From assembly GCA_022798855.1 (NCBI GenBank), contig JAAWNI010000021.1, positions 1 through 15,195 of the forward strand: 15,195 bases of DNA, written 5' to 3'. Below the pieces are notes generated by a model, which saw nothing but the letters and a program-made list of their open reading frames with translations, had not been told where the DNA came from and made no database searches. The position numbers were made by a program, and so were the translations under genes. This document shows, one piece after another, positions 5,779 to 12,935 of the stretch. The stretch comes from Lawsonibacter sp. Lineage in GTDB: Bacteria; Bacillota; Clostridia; Oscillospirales; Oscillospiraceae. Position 1 is the first letter of the stretch. Every line of letters starts with the position of its first letter.

Positions 5779-6096
5779 TCACTCTTTCCCGTTCAGGGCC
5801 GCCACAATCAGGCCGGCCAGGAACAGCAGTCCGGGCCAGGCCAGCAGCAGCATGTAGGAGCCGCCCAGCCCATAGTTGCAATACTCGCCCCCGGGGTAAA
5901 AGGCGGACGCCCACACACTGTCGCAGATAAGCTCCGCCCCCAGCAGGCCCAGCAGCGCCACCCCAATCCCGCGCTTTCTCCGATTCCTCCGGAAAAGACA
6001 GCATACCGCAAGGTACACGGCGGCGCAGCCCCCGGCGAACACCACCCAGATTTCCGCCCCATAGACCTGATTCAAAGAATAAACTGCGGTTAACAT
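5779..6096 (-). CDS. Small integral membrane protein, last gene of the DUF2975 operon
   Basis: A 105-aa protein with three predicted membrane helices (about 15-35, 43-62 and 79-101), a basic loop R-R-N-R-R-K-R (37-43) and a Cys/Tyr/Gly-rich outer loop around Y67-P-G-G-E-Y-C-N-Y. No family is recognised. The frame is open further upstream, but GGGAGGTG followed 6 nt later by ATG 6096 decides the start. The upstream gene stops 5 nt before it, so the two are coupled. The terminator-like hairpin at 5734-5695 ends the operon. Sequence alone shows a membrane protein of unknown role. Confidence 0.75.
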   Translation of the reverse strand: MLTAVYSLNQVYGAEIWVVFAGGCAAVYLAVCCLFRRNRRKRGIGVALLGLLGAELICDSVWASAFYPGGEYCNYGLGGSYMLLLAWPGLLFLAGLIVAALNGKE

Positions 6097-6101
6097 AGCT
6101 T

Positions 6102-6668
6102 TCACCTCCCGCCATAGTCGCCCCAAATGTGGGTCGGCCCCTCCCACACCTGCTCCCTCCCCCGGAAAAGAGGTCCGTGGTAGGCATAGTAGCAGTAGTG
6201 CGGGTCCAGAAAGCCGTCGTTGACCTCCACCAGCTTCTGCCCCTGGTATTCCACCACCCGGTCGTCGCTGTTATGCACGAACAGAATAAGAATGCCGCCC
6301 ATCCACAGGCCCACCGTGAGAATCAGCCCAGCCAGGAGCAGAACCGCCCCTTTCATCCCGTACCACAGGGGGGCGGGGATGCGGGGCCGCTCAGCAGCGG
6401 GCATCACACAGCCCAGGGTGAACAGTACCCCAAGCGCCCCGCTGGCCAGGAAGGCGATGCACAGGAGGATGGAGGGCACAGCCCTCCAGGCCACCTCAAA
6501 CGGCCCCATGTATCCGCCCACCAGCAGGGCCAGCGACCCGCCGCACACCCCCGCCGACCAAGCCAGATACCGCCGGCACTCCCCCCGGCAGAAGACCAGG
6601 CAGCCCAGCCCCACCAGGGCCATCAGGGGGGCGCCATATATGGTCAGGGAAAACAACGTGTCAAACAT
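6102..6668 (-). CDS. Uncharacterised membrane protein with extracytoplasmic C-terminal tail
   Basis: 188 aa with four predicted helices (about 8-27, 36-54, 65-88 and 107-131), then a hydrophilic tail of about 55 residues. The tail contains V-V-E-Y-Q-G-Q-K-L-V-E-V (138-149), F-L-D-P-H-Y-C-Y-Y-A-Y (153-163) and several Trp. Similar tails (a conserved 'V.....K.V..V..FLD....YY.Y' pattern) occur, to my recollection, in unnamed Clostridia membrane proteins. GGAGGAG sits 7 nt before ATG. The start overlaps the end of the lipoprotein gene by 8 bp, a sign of translational coupling. Function unknown. Confidence 0.78.
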   Translation of the reverse strand: MFDTLFSLTIYGAPLMALVGLGCLVFCRGECRRYLAWSAGVCGGSLALLVGGYMGPFEVAWRAVPSILLCIAFLASGALGVLFTLGCVMPAAERPRIPAPLWYGMKGAVLLLAGLILTVGLWMGGILILFVHNSDDRVVEYQGQKLVEVNDGFLDPHYCYYAYHGPLFRGREQVWEGPTHIWGDYGGR

Positions 6669-7044
6669 CAGGCATCTCCTCCGTAACCGAAATGGTTTTG
6701 TCCTCCTCCAAGGTCACATACAGCCGCTCCCCGGAGAAATCCACTGTCTTCCGCCCCAGCTCCCCGCCGTTCCTGTCGGACAGGACCACTGTGGCCCGCG
6801 CCCCCTCCAGCTCCAGGCCGTAGGTCTGGCCCGGCTTCAGCAGGGCGTGGTCCTGGGCGTTCCGGACCCAGCAGGTTTCATCTCCATAGTCCAGCTCGAT
6901 GGACCACACCTCCTGGCGGCTGTCGTTGACCACCACCAGGTCGGCATCCGGACTGCCGCAGCCGTCCAGCCAGACCGCCGCCAAAGCGCACCCGGACAGA
7001 GACAGACACAGGCCCATCAAGATTAACATACCAACTCTCTTCAT
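6661..7044 (-). CDS. Predicted lipoprotein
   Basis: A 127-aa precursor starting M-K-R-V-G-M-L-I-L-M-G-L, with a lipobox L-S-G-C, so lipidation is expected at Cys19. The mature part is about 109 residues, beta-rich in appearance (L-V-V-V-N-D-S-R-Q-E-V-W-S-I-E-L, then C-W-V-R and L-Y-V-T-L-E-E-D). This suggests a small extracytoplasmic beta-sandwich domain. ATG at 7044 overlaps the stop of the 44-aa gene as ATGA, so it is translationally coupled. The frame is open upstream to 7266, but that stretch is antisense-like filler, and the signal peptide fixes the start. No ligand or function can be named. Confidence 0.82.
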   Translation of the reverse strand: MKRVGMLILMGLCLSLSGCALAAVWLDGCGSPDADLVVVNDSRQEVWSIELDYGDETCWVRNAQDHALLKPGQTYGLELEGARATVVLSDRNGGELGRKTVDFSGERLYVTLEEDKTISVTEEMPDV

Positions 7045-7175
7045 ATCCGAAACCCCCAGGCAAAAATAAAGCCTCCAAATATCCACAGGCCAATCAGCAG
7101 AAGAAGCAGAACGCCCAGCCCCTGCGCGAAAATCCGGAAGAGTCCCCCCAGAACAGATTGACACCGTTTTTTCAC
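7041..7175 (-). CDS. Hidden 44-aa single-span membrane peptide
   Basis: GTG at 7175 is preceded by GGAGGG (7187-7182) at a 6-nt spacing and opens a 44-codon frame ending TGA 7043-7041. The stop overlaps the lipoprotein ATG (ATGA). The product is M-K-K-R-C-Q-S-V-L-G-G-L at the N-terminus, then one very hydrophobic helix (about 20-42), ending A-W-G-F-R-I. It fills the otherwise empty space between two coupled genes. Good ribosome binding site, tight coupling and membrane character argue that it is real. It could be a small regulator or subunit of the membrane proteins encoded around it; that role is a guess. Confidence 0.7.
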   Translation of the reverse strand: MKKRCQSVLGGLFRIFAQGLGVLLLLLIGLWIFGGFIFAWGFRI

Positions 7176-7187
7176 GTCCAGCCCTCC

Positions 7188-7568
7188 TCAGTCCGCCACA
7201 ACCCTGGCGTCCGCCACCCGGCCGTCCTCCAAGGTAATATACAGATACTCCGGGAATATGGCCCACGGCCGGCCTGCGGCGTAGACCAGCATGGCCCGCA
7301 CCTCACTGCCGCCGCCGGGGAGCAATCGCTCCTCCATCTGATTGCCCTCCATGTCCGCCCCCAGAAGCTCCTCCACCTCCGCCCGGGTCATGCCCTCCAA
7401 GCCGCCGTACTGCTCCAGAAGGCTGTCCACCAGCTTTCCCCGCCGGGAAATATCGGTTTCCGCCCAGCGCTCCGGGGTAAAGCGGCGGTCATACTGCCGC
7501 CATCCCAGAAATAAGAGCGCCGCCGCCAGCAGAACGCTGAGTATTTTAAGCCGCTTGCTCCAATTCAT
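7188..7568 (-). CDS. Membrane-anchored protein with BamE/SmpA-like segment
   Basis: 126 aa with an N-terminal basic segment and one hydrophobic helix (about 8-23), without a lipobox. It is therefore either anchored or secreted, with about 100 residues outside. The soluble part has L-V-D-S-L-L-E-Q-Y (46-54) and then G-M-T-R-A-E-V-E-E-L-L-G (59-70), the small helical pattern seen in BamE/SmpA-type domains. It ends in strands Y-L-Y-I-T-L-E-D-G-R-V (108-118). ATG overlaps the stop of the HTH gene as ATGA. Similar C-terminal strands (L-Y-V-T-L-E) occur in the downstream lipoprotein, so both may face the same compartment. Function unknown. Confidence 0.78.
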   Translation of the reverse strand: MNWSKRLKILSVLLAAALLFLGWRQYDRRFTPERWAETDISRRGKLVDSLLEQYGGLEGMTRAEVEELLGADMEGNQMEERLLPGGGSEVRAMLVYAAGRPWAIFPEYLYITLEDGRVADARVVAD

Positions 7569-7786
7569 GTTGTCTCCTCCTTGTCTGGGACAAACTCCAA
7601 AATGTCCCCCGTCTGGCAGTCCAGCGCCGCACAGATGGCCGCCAAGGTGGAGAACCGCACCGCCCGGGCCTTGTTGTTCTTCAAAATGGACAGGTTGGCC
7701 ATGGTGATGTCCACCTTCTGTGCCAGCTCCCCCAGGGACATCTTCCGCTTTGCCATCATCACGTCCAGGTTTACCACAATCGCCAC
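7565..7786 (-). CDS. YozG-like XRE family HTH regulator
   Basis: A 73-aa single-domain HTH protein: (V/M)-A-I-V-V-N-L-D-V-M-M-A-K-R-K-M-S (1-17), L-A-Q-K-V-D-I-T-M-A-N-L-S-I-L-K (21-36), then R-F-S-T-L-A-A-I-C-A-A-L-D-C-Q-T-G-D-I-L (44-63). This is the YozG-type family that regularly follows DUF2975 genes in Firmicutes. GTG at 7786 is the start because the conserved N-terminus begins there and GGGGGTGG precedes it, right after the DUF2975 stop (11-nt gap). Its own stop overlaps the next ATG. It probably controls this operon; that is inference. Confidence 0.88.
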   Translation of the reverse strand: MAIVVNLDVMMAKRKMSLGELAQKVDITMANLSILKNNKARAVRFSTLAAICAALDCQTGDILEFVPDKEETT

Positions 7787-7797
7787 GCGCCCACCCC

Positions 7798-8382
7798 CTA
7801 AATGGTCAGGTCCTGGTCCTCTTTCAGCTCCGCCGCCTGGCGGAACAGGGCGGACATGACCTGAAAAAGCAGACCGGCCATCAGGAACCCCGCGATAAAC
7901 AAAGTATTGTAGGTAAAAAAGGGGGCGGCGCTTCGGTCGAACCACAGCCACCAGGCCAGCCGCAGCACCGCCATGCCGGAGATGATCCAGCAGGCCACCG
8001 CCGCCCGCTTTAACGCCCTCGCGTTGCGTGTCTGAAAGGGATTGCCCTCCAGAATCGTGTCCAGCACCCGTTTCGCCTGCCAGAGCATGGAAGCGGTGCA
8101 GGCCCCGCAAACCCAGAAAAACAAGCTAAGCACACCCACAGGCGCATATTCAAACATACTTCCGAACCCACCCAAGCAGACAGTTCCAACAAAAAGGAAC
8201 CCTCGCTCACGCAAGGCCCACGCCAACGCCTTCCGCCACTCCGGATCGGCCATTGTGCCCCTGTCAAGCCAAACCACAGCCATTCCAGGCACAAACAGCA
8301 TACAGACCAGATTGACCGCAAATACGACAAGCACCATAGTCCTTAAAACAGCGGCCAATCTCTGAACAGCAGTCCTTTCCAT
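7798..8382 (-). CDS. DUF2975 integral membrane protein
   Basis: 194 aa, with hydrophobic segments at about 12-34, 62-75, 81-101, 127-147 and 160-180. The DUF2975 hallmarks are present: L-E-G-N-P-F (111-116) before the third cytoplasmic stretch, and the C-terminal A-L-F-R-Q-A-A-E-L-K-E-D-Q-D-L-T-I (178-194). GGAGG lies 8 nt before ATG, and a good promoter is 28 nt further up. It is first in a seven-gene operon and is followed, as is typical, by a YozG-like HTH gene. Pairs of a membrane protein and a small HTH are often guessed to sense envelope or membrane state, but no role is proven. Base composition of its first half is less GC-rich than the flanking genes. Confidence 0.88.
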   Translation of the reverse strand: MERTAVQRLAAVLRTMVLVVFAVNLVCMLFVPGMAVVWLDRGTMADPEWRKALAWALRERGFLFVGTVCLGGFGSMFEYAPVGVLSLFFWVCGACTASMLWQAKRVLDTILEGNPFQTRNARALKRAAVACWIISGMAVLRLAWWLWFDRSAAPFFTYNTLFIAGFLMAGLLFQVMSALFRQAAELKEDQDLTI

Positions 8383-8409
8383 GGATAATTCCTCCTCTCG
8401 GTTGGCCCC

Positions 8410-8438
8410 ATCCTAACACAGGCGAAACTGATTGTCAA
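8410..8438 (-). promoter_or_regulatory. sigma-A promoter of the DUF2975 operon
   Basis: On the minus strand, TTGACA (8438-8433), 17 bp, TAGGAT (8415-8410). Transcription would begin near 8403, about 20 nt before ATG 8382, with GGAGG at 8395-8391. The region is AT-rich, unlike the surroundings. Confidence 0.82.
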
Positions 8439-8474
8439 TATATTTTTATTGTTTTTCGATAAATTATACCCGGG

Positions 8475-8501
8475 CAAAAGGCCCGCCCTGATGGGCGGGC
8501 C
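8475..8501 (-). terminator. Rho-independent terminator of comEC-holA
   Basis: GGCCCGCCC (8480-8488) pairs with GGGCGGGCC (8493-8501) around a 4-nt loop. Read on the minus strand it is followed by TTTT (8479-8476). It lies directly after the holA stop and before the promoter of the next operon. Confidence 0.88.
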
Positions 8502-8509
8502 CTCCACAG

Positions 8510-9544
8510 TCAGGCCATATTCGCCAGCTCCAGCAGCAGGGTGGTCATCAGCTCCTTGGGGTCCTGGCCGGTGGATTTCATCGCCAGGTCGGTCTGGGCG
8601 CACCGGATGACCGCCTGCCGGCACCAGGGCAGGGGGAGCCGGCGGGCGGCGTTCACCAGCCGGTCCGCCGGATACCGCATCCCCCATAGCTGGGCCACAT
8701 AGCTGGCCCCCTTCCCCTCCGACAAAGCCAGCCGGGCGGAGTAGAACTGCCTAATCTGCTTGCCAAAGGCCCCCATGATCTCGTAGGGGGTCTTCTGCAT
8801 CTGATACAGCTCCCCCAGCACGGCGGCCGCCCTGTCATAGTTCTTTTCCCCGATGGCATCGGCAATGCGGAACACCACGGCGCTGAGCTGAGGTGCGGCT
8901 ACCGCTTCAATGTCCGCCCAGGCGACCTGGGGCCCTCTGGCATAGGCGGCGATCTTCTCGACCTCCTGGCCCAGATTCTGCATCAGGTCGCCGCATAAAA
9001 AAATCAGCTCCTCACACAGCCTGGGCTCAATACTTTTCCCCGCCGCCTGAAAGTGGGCCTGGACCCACTTTACCAGCTGCCGCTGGTCCTGGCGGACAAA
9101 GTTCACCGCCGTACCATGCTTTTTGACCGCCCCCGCCAGCTTGGTCCGGGCGTCCGGCTTGTACTCGATCAGGTCGTAGAGCAGCACCAGACAGCAGTAA
9201 TCGGGCAGGTTGGACAGGATGCGGAGGTACTCCTCCCGGTCCTTCTCCCCCGCCTTGAAGATATCGTAGTCGGTGACCAGCACAAAGGTGCGGTCCGCCA
9301 TCATGGGCAGGCAGTCCAGCGCTTCCTCCAGGGCCCGGGGGGACATATCCCTGGCGCTCAGGTTGTGGCGGTTGAACTCCCCCAGCCCCCCGGTGAGAAT
9401 GGCCTCCTGGAGGCGGCGCAGGCAGCTGTCCCGCAGGTAAGTCTCCTCCCCGTGGAAGATATAAAGCCGGTCCGGCTCACCGGCGGCCAGGTCCCTTTTC
9501 AGCTTTTCATAGCCGGCGGTGTCCGGCTTATTTTTAGGCGGCAT
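8510..9544 (-). CDS. holA: DNA polymerase III subunit delta
   Basis: A 344-aa clamp-loader subunit that opens the beta sliding clamp during replication. The N-terminal delta domain shows R-L-Y-I-F-H-G-E-E-T-Y-L (26-37), the usual 'GEE..Y' start of HolA. It continues with L-P-M-M-A-D-R-T-F-V-L-V (the strand before the delta Walker-B-like position). The C-terminal helical domain includes K-T-P-Y-E-I-M-G-A-F-G-K-Q-I-R. The frame is open further upstream, but GGAGG 7 nt before ATG 9544 and the expected N-terminus fix the start. The previous gene's stop is one base away, and the ribosome binding site is inside it, so translation is coupled. comEC next to holA is the normal Firmicutes context. Confidence 0.94.
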   Translation of the reverse strand: MPPKNKPDTAGYEKLKRDLAAGEPDRLYIFHGEETYLRDSCLRRLQEAILTGGLGEFNRHNLSARDMSPRALEEALDCLPMMADRTFVLVTDYDIFKAGEKDREEYLRILSNLPDYCCLVLLYDLIEYKPDARTKLAGAVKKHGTAVNFVRQDQRQLVKWVQAHFQAAGKSIEPRLCEELIFLCGDLMQNLGQEVEKIAAYARGPQVAWADIEAVAAPQLSAVVFRIADAIGEKNYDRAAAVLGELYQMQKTPYEIMGAFGKQIRQFYSARLALSEGKGASYVAQLWGMRYPADRLVNAARRLPLPWCRQAVIRCAQTDLAMKSTGQDPKELMTTLLLELANMA

Positions 9545-9545
9545 G

Positions 9546-10301
9546 TCAATTCCTCCTCTTTTCCTTTCTCTCCCGCTTTTTCCCGCCGGCATCCCGTTCC
9601 TGGACAAACAGAAAATCCTTTACCGGCTCACAGCGGGCGGAAAGCGTCTCCAGATAGAAAATATGCTCCACCCGCATATGGAGCCGGTCGGCGTAGGTGC
9701 TGGGAAAATCTGTGGAGCGCTTCCGCCCTCGGGGGCGTCTCGGGGGCAGAAGGGCCAGCTCCACCCGGCAGGCGCGCGGCTCCCGCTCTTTTTTGAATTC
9801 CTGAAATATCCGCTCCGGCATCTTATATACCTCATGTATCATTTTTCCGTGCTTGCCTGGAACCTCCAGCAGAAAACGGGAACCTGTAACGGTTCGATAC
9901 TTCAAATCCTGCGTATACCCGATTTTCCGCAAAACACCCTGGCGGGCCACCAGCTCCCCCCGCAGGATGCGCCGCTGCCGCCCGTGCTCCAGAATGTGGG
10001 GGGCGACACAGCCCACAGCCGGAATGGCCATCCAGACCAGGAAGAACCGGATGAGCGGCCCCATATCCCTAGGCAGATAGATCACGCCGATTCCACGGAG
10101 CAGGAGCCCAAAGCTGTCTGGCCTTGGGGCGCGGCAGAAGACATAGAGAAATACCGCCACCCAGAATATCAGGACCAGAGCAACAGACAGCAGCCTGTCC
10201 AGCGGATGGCTGGCATAGAGCCGGTAGGTCCGGCCTGTGCCCTGAATCGGAGCGTCGGCCCAGTGCCCGAAGAGCCGAAGGCCCTTTAATTTCGGATTCA
10301 T
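9546..10301 (-). CDS. Uncharacterised two-TM membrane protein between comEC and holA
   Basis: 251 aa, no family recognised. Two predicted helices (about 37-57 and 83-102) separate a short N-terminal arm from a cytoplasmic region of about 150 residues. That region contains R-G-E-L-V-A-R-Q-G-V-L (114-124), a strand pair near Y135-R-T-V-T-G-S-R-F-L-L-E-V, and a very basic end K-K-R-E-R-K-E-K-R-R-N (241-251). The two-TM plus soluble strand layout recalls bacterial PH-like membrane proteins only loosely. GGGAGGG precedes ATG. It begins 20 nt after comEC and its last codons carry the holA ribosome binding site, so it is a true operon member. In Bacillus subtilis nothing comparable lies between comEC and holA. 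Confidence 0.75.
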   Translation of the reverse strand: MNPKLKGLRLFGHWADAPIQGTGRTYRLYASHPLDRLLSVALVLIFWVAVFLYVFCRAPRPDSFGLLLRGIGVIYLPRDMGPLIRFFLVWMAIPAVGCVAPHILEHGRQRRILRGELVARQGVLRKIGYTQDLKYRTVTGSRFLLEVPGKHGKMIHEVYKMPERIFQEFKKEREPRACRVELALLPPRRPRGRKRSTDFPSTYADRLHMRVEHIFYLETLSARCEPVKDFLFVQERDAGGKKRERKEKRRN

Positions 10302-10321
10302 GCGGTCCCTCCCAACGGTTT

Positions 10322-12634
10322 TTATGACTCGTTCAGCTGTATCTCTATGGTCCCATACAGGTCGGTGCGGTAGATATCGGCCCCGATTTCCTCCAGGCGG
10401 ACCAGCGTCTCCCAGCCGGGGTGGCCGTATTTGTTGTCCAGCCCTGCGGAGATGAGGGCCAGGCCGGGATTGGCCGCCTCCAACAGCTCTGGGGTGTTGG
10501 AGGTATTGGAGCCGTGGTGGCCCGCCACCAGCACCTCCACCTGGGGCAGGGCCGTTGCCTCCAGCAGGCGCAGCTCCCCCTCCCGCTCCATGTCGCCGGT
10601 GATGAGCACGTCCAGCGCCCCGTGGGCCGCCAGAACGGTCAGGCCCAGCTCGTTGGCCGCTCCCTCCGCCAGCATGGGCGGAAGGACGGTAATCGCGTCC
10701 CCCCGGGAGAGATAAAACCGGACCTCCTCCCTGACCAGCCGCACCGGGATGCCCCTTTCCCGGGCGGCGGAGATGATTTCCGCCCGGAGGGGGCTGTCCT
10801 CCTCCACATCGGGCAGAGCGATTTCCCCCACGTCAATCCGCCGCAGCAGCTGGGGGATGCCGTTGGCGTGGTCGGCGTGGTAGTGGGACACCACCAGCAG
10901 GTCTATGCCGCTCTGGCCCAGCCCCTGGAGGTAGTCGGCCGCCACGTTGCCGGGGCCCTCCCGGCTGTCCCCGCCGCAGTCCACAAGGGTGAGATGCTCC
11001 CCCGTCCGCACCAGCACGCTCTGGCCCTGGCCCACGTCCAGCACCGCCACCGCCATGTCCCCCATGTAGAAGGCTCCTCTTGTGAGGAACACCGCCAGCG
11101 CCAGCCCCGCCGTCCCTGCGGCCAGGGGAATCCACACCGGGCGCCGGCCCTTTGCCCGGACCGACACCAGCAGAAGGGCGTAGAGCAAGACCAGCCACGC
11201 CCGGTAGTACACCGACTCCAGGGGCAGCGAAGCCAGGGCTGGCCTGGACAGCAGCTTGATCACCCACTGGAGGTAGCGGGCCAGCGCCGTAAAGGGGACC
11301 GCCAGCACCGCCGCCAGGTCTGGCAGGACGATAGCCAGCGTCCCCGTGCCCAGTCCGCCCAGGAAGAGGAATCCAATGGCCCACAGGGTAAGCAGGTTGG
11401 ACAGGGGCGAAATCAGGGAAACCATCTGGAAATGGACGGCCACCAGGGGAATGGTGAGCACCGAAGCACCCAGAGTGGCGGAGAGGGTGGAGACAACAAA
11501 GTAAGGCACCTTCCGCAGCTGTCTCTGCCGCCAGCCGGCCGCCTTGCGCCACTCGTCCATCTTAAATCGGTTCATCAGCCAGTCCTGAATCCGGTCGGAC
11601 ACCAGCAGGATGCCCGCCACCGCCGCGAAGGACAGCTGCAAGCCGATGTGGGCGGCGGAAAAGGGGTTGACCCACAGGAGAAGCAGCAGGGCCAGCGCCA
11701 GGGAGGTGGGTCCGTCCCGCTCCCGGTCCAGCAGGGGCGCAAGCTGGAGCATCAAAATCATCACCGCCGCCCGGAGCACCGAGGGGGTGCTGCCCGCAAT
11801 ACCGCAGAACAGCGCCACCCACACAACGGTGAAGAGGGCGGTGGACCGCTTGCCCTGCCCCAGAAAGGAGCTGAGCAGCCTGGACAAAAACGCCAAATGC
11901 ATTCCGGACACCGCTACCAGATGGCTCAGGCCGGCCCGCTCCAGGGAGGTGGTAAACGCGTCGGTGAGGTTGTCCCGGTTGCCCGTCACCAGGGCCCGGA
12001 CAAAGCCCGCCACGTCCTCCGGAAAAACGACGTCGATGCCGTTTTTTATGGCTTTGGAAGCCCAGGCTGGGAAATACTGGGGCGCAACCCGGTGGGGGCG
12101 CTGAATGTCCAGCCGGCCGTAAGCCTGCGCCCGGAGAAATATCCCCTTGGCAGTATAATAGGTAATTTCCTCTCCGGAAAAGGTGCGGTCCCCCAAGGTG
12201 CAGTGGGCGATTGTCTCGATCCGGTCGCCGGGGCGCAGCCCCTCCCCCTGTTCGTCTGTGTACAGAATAGTGGATACCTTCACCCAGCTCTCCGTCTCCG
12301 CCTGGACCAGCACCGTACAACCGCCGTACAGCCCCTCCTGGGGCCAGTCAGACACCGTGGCCGTCAGGCGGACGGTCTGGTTGTCCAGGTCTTTCGCGGG
12401 CTGAAAGAAAACCGCCATGTAGAGGGCCGTCCACAGAAAGCCCGCCGCCAGGCCGGACAGAATCAGCACCGCCCGTGCCCTCCCACGGCTCTTCCGCCTT
12501 ACCGCAGCCGCTATAACCACAGCCGCCAGGGCCAGCGCGCCGCCCAGGGGGAGCAGAAGCGCGTCCAGCTTTCCGTAGACCGCCCCAAAAATGGCGGAGG
12601 CAAAGGAGAAGGCAAAGGCGGCCAGTATGCGCAT
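10322..12634 (-). CDS. comEC: ComEC/Rec2 family DNA uptake channel
   Basis: A 770-aa inner-membrane channel for single-stranded DNA in natural transformation. All three usual domains are seen. Hydrophobic helices and an OB-fold-like region occupy about 1-175. The competence domain (about 205-495) includes A-L-V-T-G-N-R-D-N-L (214-223) and H-L-V-A-V-S-G-M-H (238-246). A metallo-beta-lactamase domain follows from about 526 to 770. The last has D-V-G-Q-G-Q-S (533-539), H584-x-H586-x-D588-H589, D681 in T-G-D-M, and A-G-H-H-G-S (704-709), so metal sites appear intact. Length is normal. GAGG-containing purine-rich sequence precedes ATG. It is divergent from mrnC; comEA is not next to it. Confidence 0.95.
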   Translation of the reverse strand: MRILAAFAFSFASAIFGAVYGKLDALLLPLGGALALAAVVIAAAVRRKSRGRARAVLILSGLAAGFLWTALYMAVFFQPAKDLDNQTVRLTATVSDWPQEGLYGGCTVLVQAETESWVKVSTILYTDEQGEGLRPGDRIETIAHCTLGDRTFSGEEITYYTAKGIFLRAQAYGRLDIQRPHRVAPQYFPAWASKAIKNGIDVVFPEDVAGFVRALVTGNRDNLTDAFTTSLERAGLSHLVAVSGMHLAFLSRLLSSFLGQGKRSTALFTVVWVALFCGIAGSTPSVLRAAVMILMLQLAPLLDRERDGPTSLALALLLLLWVNPFSAAHIGLQLSFAAVAGILLVSDRIQDWLMNRFKMDEWRKAAGWRQRQLRKVPYFVVSTLSATLGASVLTIPLVAVHFQMVSLISPLSNLLTLWAIGFLFLGGLGTGTLAIVLPDLAAVLAVPFTALARYLQWVIKLLSRPALASLPLESVYYRAWLVLLYALLLVSVRAKGRRPVWIPLAAGTAGLALAVFLTRGAFYMGDMAVAVLDVGQGQSVLVRTGEHLTLVDCGGDSREGPGNVAADYLQGLGQSGIDLLVVSHYHADHANGIPQLLRRIDVGEIALPDVEEDSPLRAEIISAARERGIPVRLVREEVRFYLSRGDAITVLPPMLAEGAANELGLTVLAAHGALDVLITGDMEREGELRLLEATALPQVEVLVAGHHGSNTSNTPELLEAANPGLALISAGLDNKYGHPGWETLVRLEEIGADIYRTDLYGTIEIQLNES

Positions 12635-12661
12635 GTCCTCTTCCCTCCCCCGTTTTTTTAA

Positions 12662-12690
12662 AGGTTATCATGTTTGTATGGAAATTGCAA
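12662..12690 (-). promoter_or_regulatory. Weak candidate promoter of comEC
   Basis: On the minus strand TTGCAA (12690-12685), 17 bp, TAACCT (12667-12662). The -10 is poor (3 of 6), but the layout mirrors the mrnC promoter on the other side: both -35 boxes sit at the end of the inverted CCCCACTTGC arms, and the similarity continues past the arms. It lies about 28 nt from the start codon. Confidence 0.35.
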
Positions 12691-12714
12691 GTGGGGACGC
12701 TATTGTCACGATCT

Positions 12715-12780
12715 GTAGGGGCGGCCTGCGGCCGTCCGTTTGCAATAACATTTTTGTGGGCGGCCACAGGCCGCCCCTAC
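12715..12780. repeat. Pair of inverted GTAGGGG palindromic units
   Basis: GTAGGGGCGGCCTG (12715-12728) and its exact inverse CAGGCCGCCCCTAC (12767-12780) bracket the element. Each half is also self-complementary: GGGCGGCC/GGCCGCCC with a 3-nt loop in the right unit (12758-12776), and a version with one change in the left unit. The right unit, read in reverse, matches the unit at 13881-13903 base for base. Confidence 0.8.
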
Positions 12781-12809
12781 ACAAAATCTGCGAAGGAAAT
12801 GAAAAATCA

Positions 12810-12834
12810 GGCAAGGGCAGAACCCTTGCCCTAC
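12810..12834. repeat. Third palindromic unit, GTAGGG family
   Basis: GGCAAGGG (12810-12817) pairs with CCCTTGCC (12823-12830) around CAGAA and is followed by CTAC. In reverse it reads GTAG-GGCAAGGG..., so it shares the GTAGGG end but has a different stem sequence. It may equally be a small terminator-like hairpin, though no T-run follows. Confidence 0.55.
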
Positions 12835-12876
12835 ATTCGGAAAACCTCCTGAATTTACGAGACAGACGCGCCCCAC

Positions 12877-12905
12877 TTGCTATTCCCGCAAAAATGTGGT
12901 AAAAT
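12877..12905 (+). promoter_or_regulatory. sigma-A promoter of mrnC
   Basis: TTGCTA (12877-12882), 17 bp, TAAAAT (12900-12905), with transcription expected near 12912 and AGGGAG at 12921-12926 before ATG 12936. The -35 overlaps the right arm of the outer inverted repeat. Confidence 0.7.
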
Positions 12906-12935
12906 CATCCCAATTTCCGAAGGGAGCACACCGCC

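Larger units (their letters stand above)
12687..12880. repeat. Nested palindromic repeat element between divergent comEC and mrnC
   Basis: This gene-free stretch (comEC start 12634 to mrnC start 12936) is bounded by GCAAGTGGGG (12687-12696) and its inverse CCCCACTTGC (12871-12880). Inside are three palindromic units of the GTAGGG family at 12715-12737, 12758-12780 and 12810-12834. It encodes nothing recognisable. It could be a miniature, non-autonomous insertion, or separate small palindromes gathered between two promoters. I see no clear flanking target-site duplication. Confidence 0.5.

Noticed and set aside
10421..12661. Long plus-strand open frame (746 codons) opposite comEC
   Set aside because: It is rich in His, Gln, Gly and Pro with no recognisable domain. 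It results from GC-rich codon bias on the opposite strand of an unmistakable comEC.
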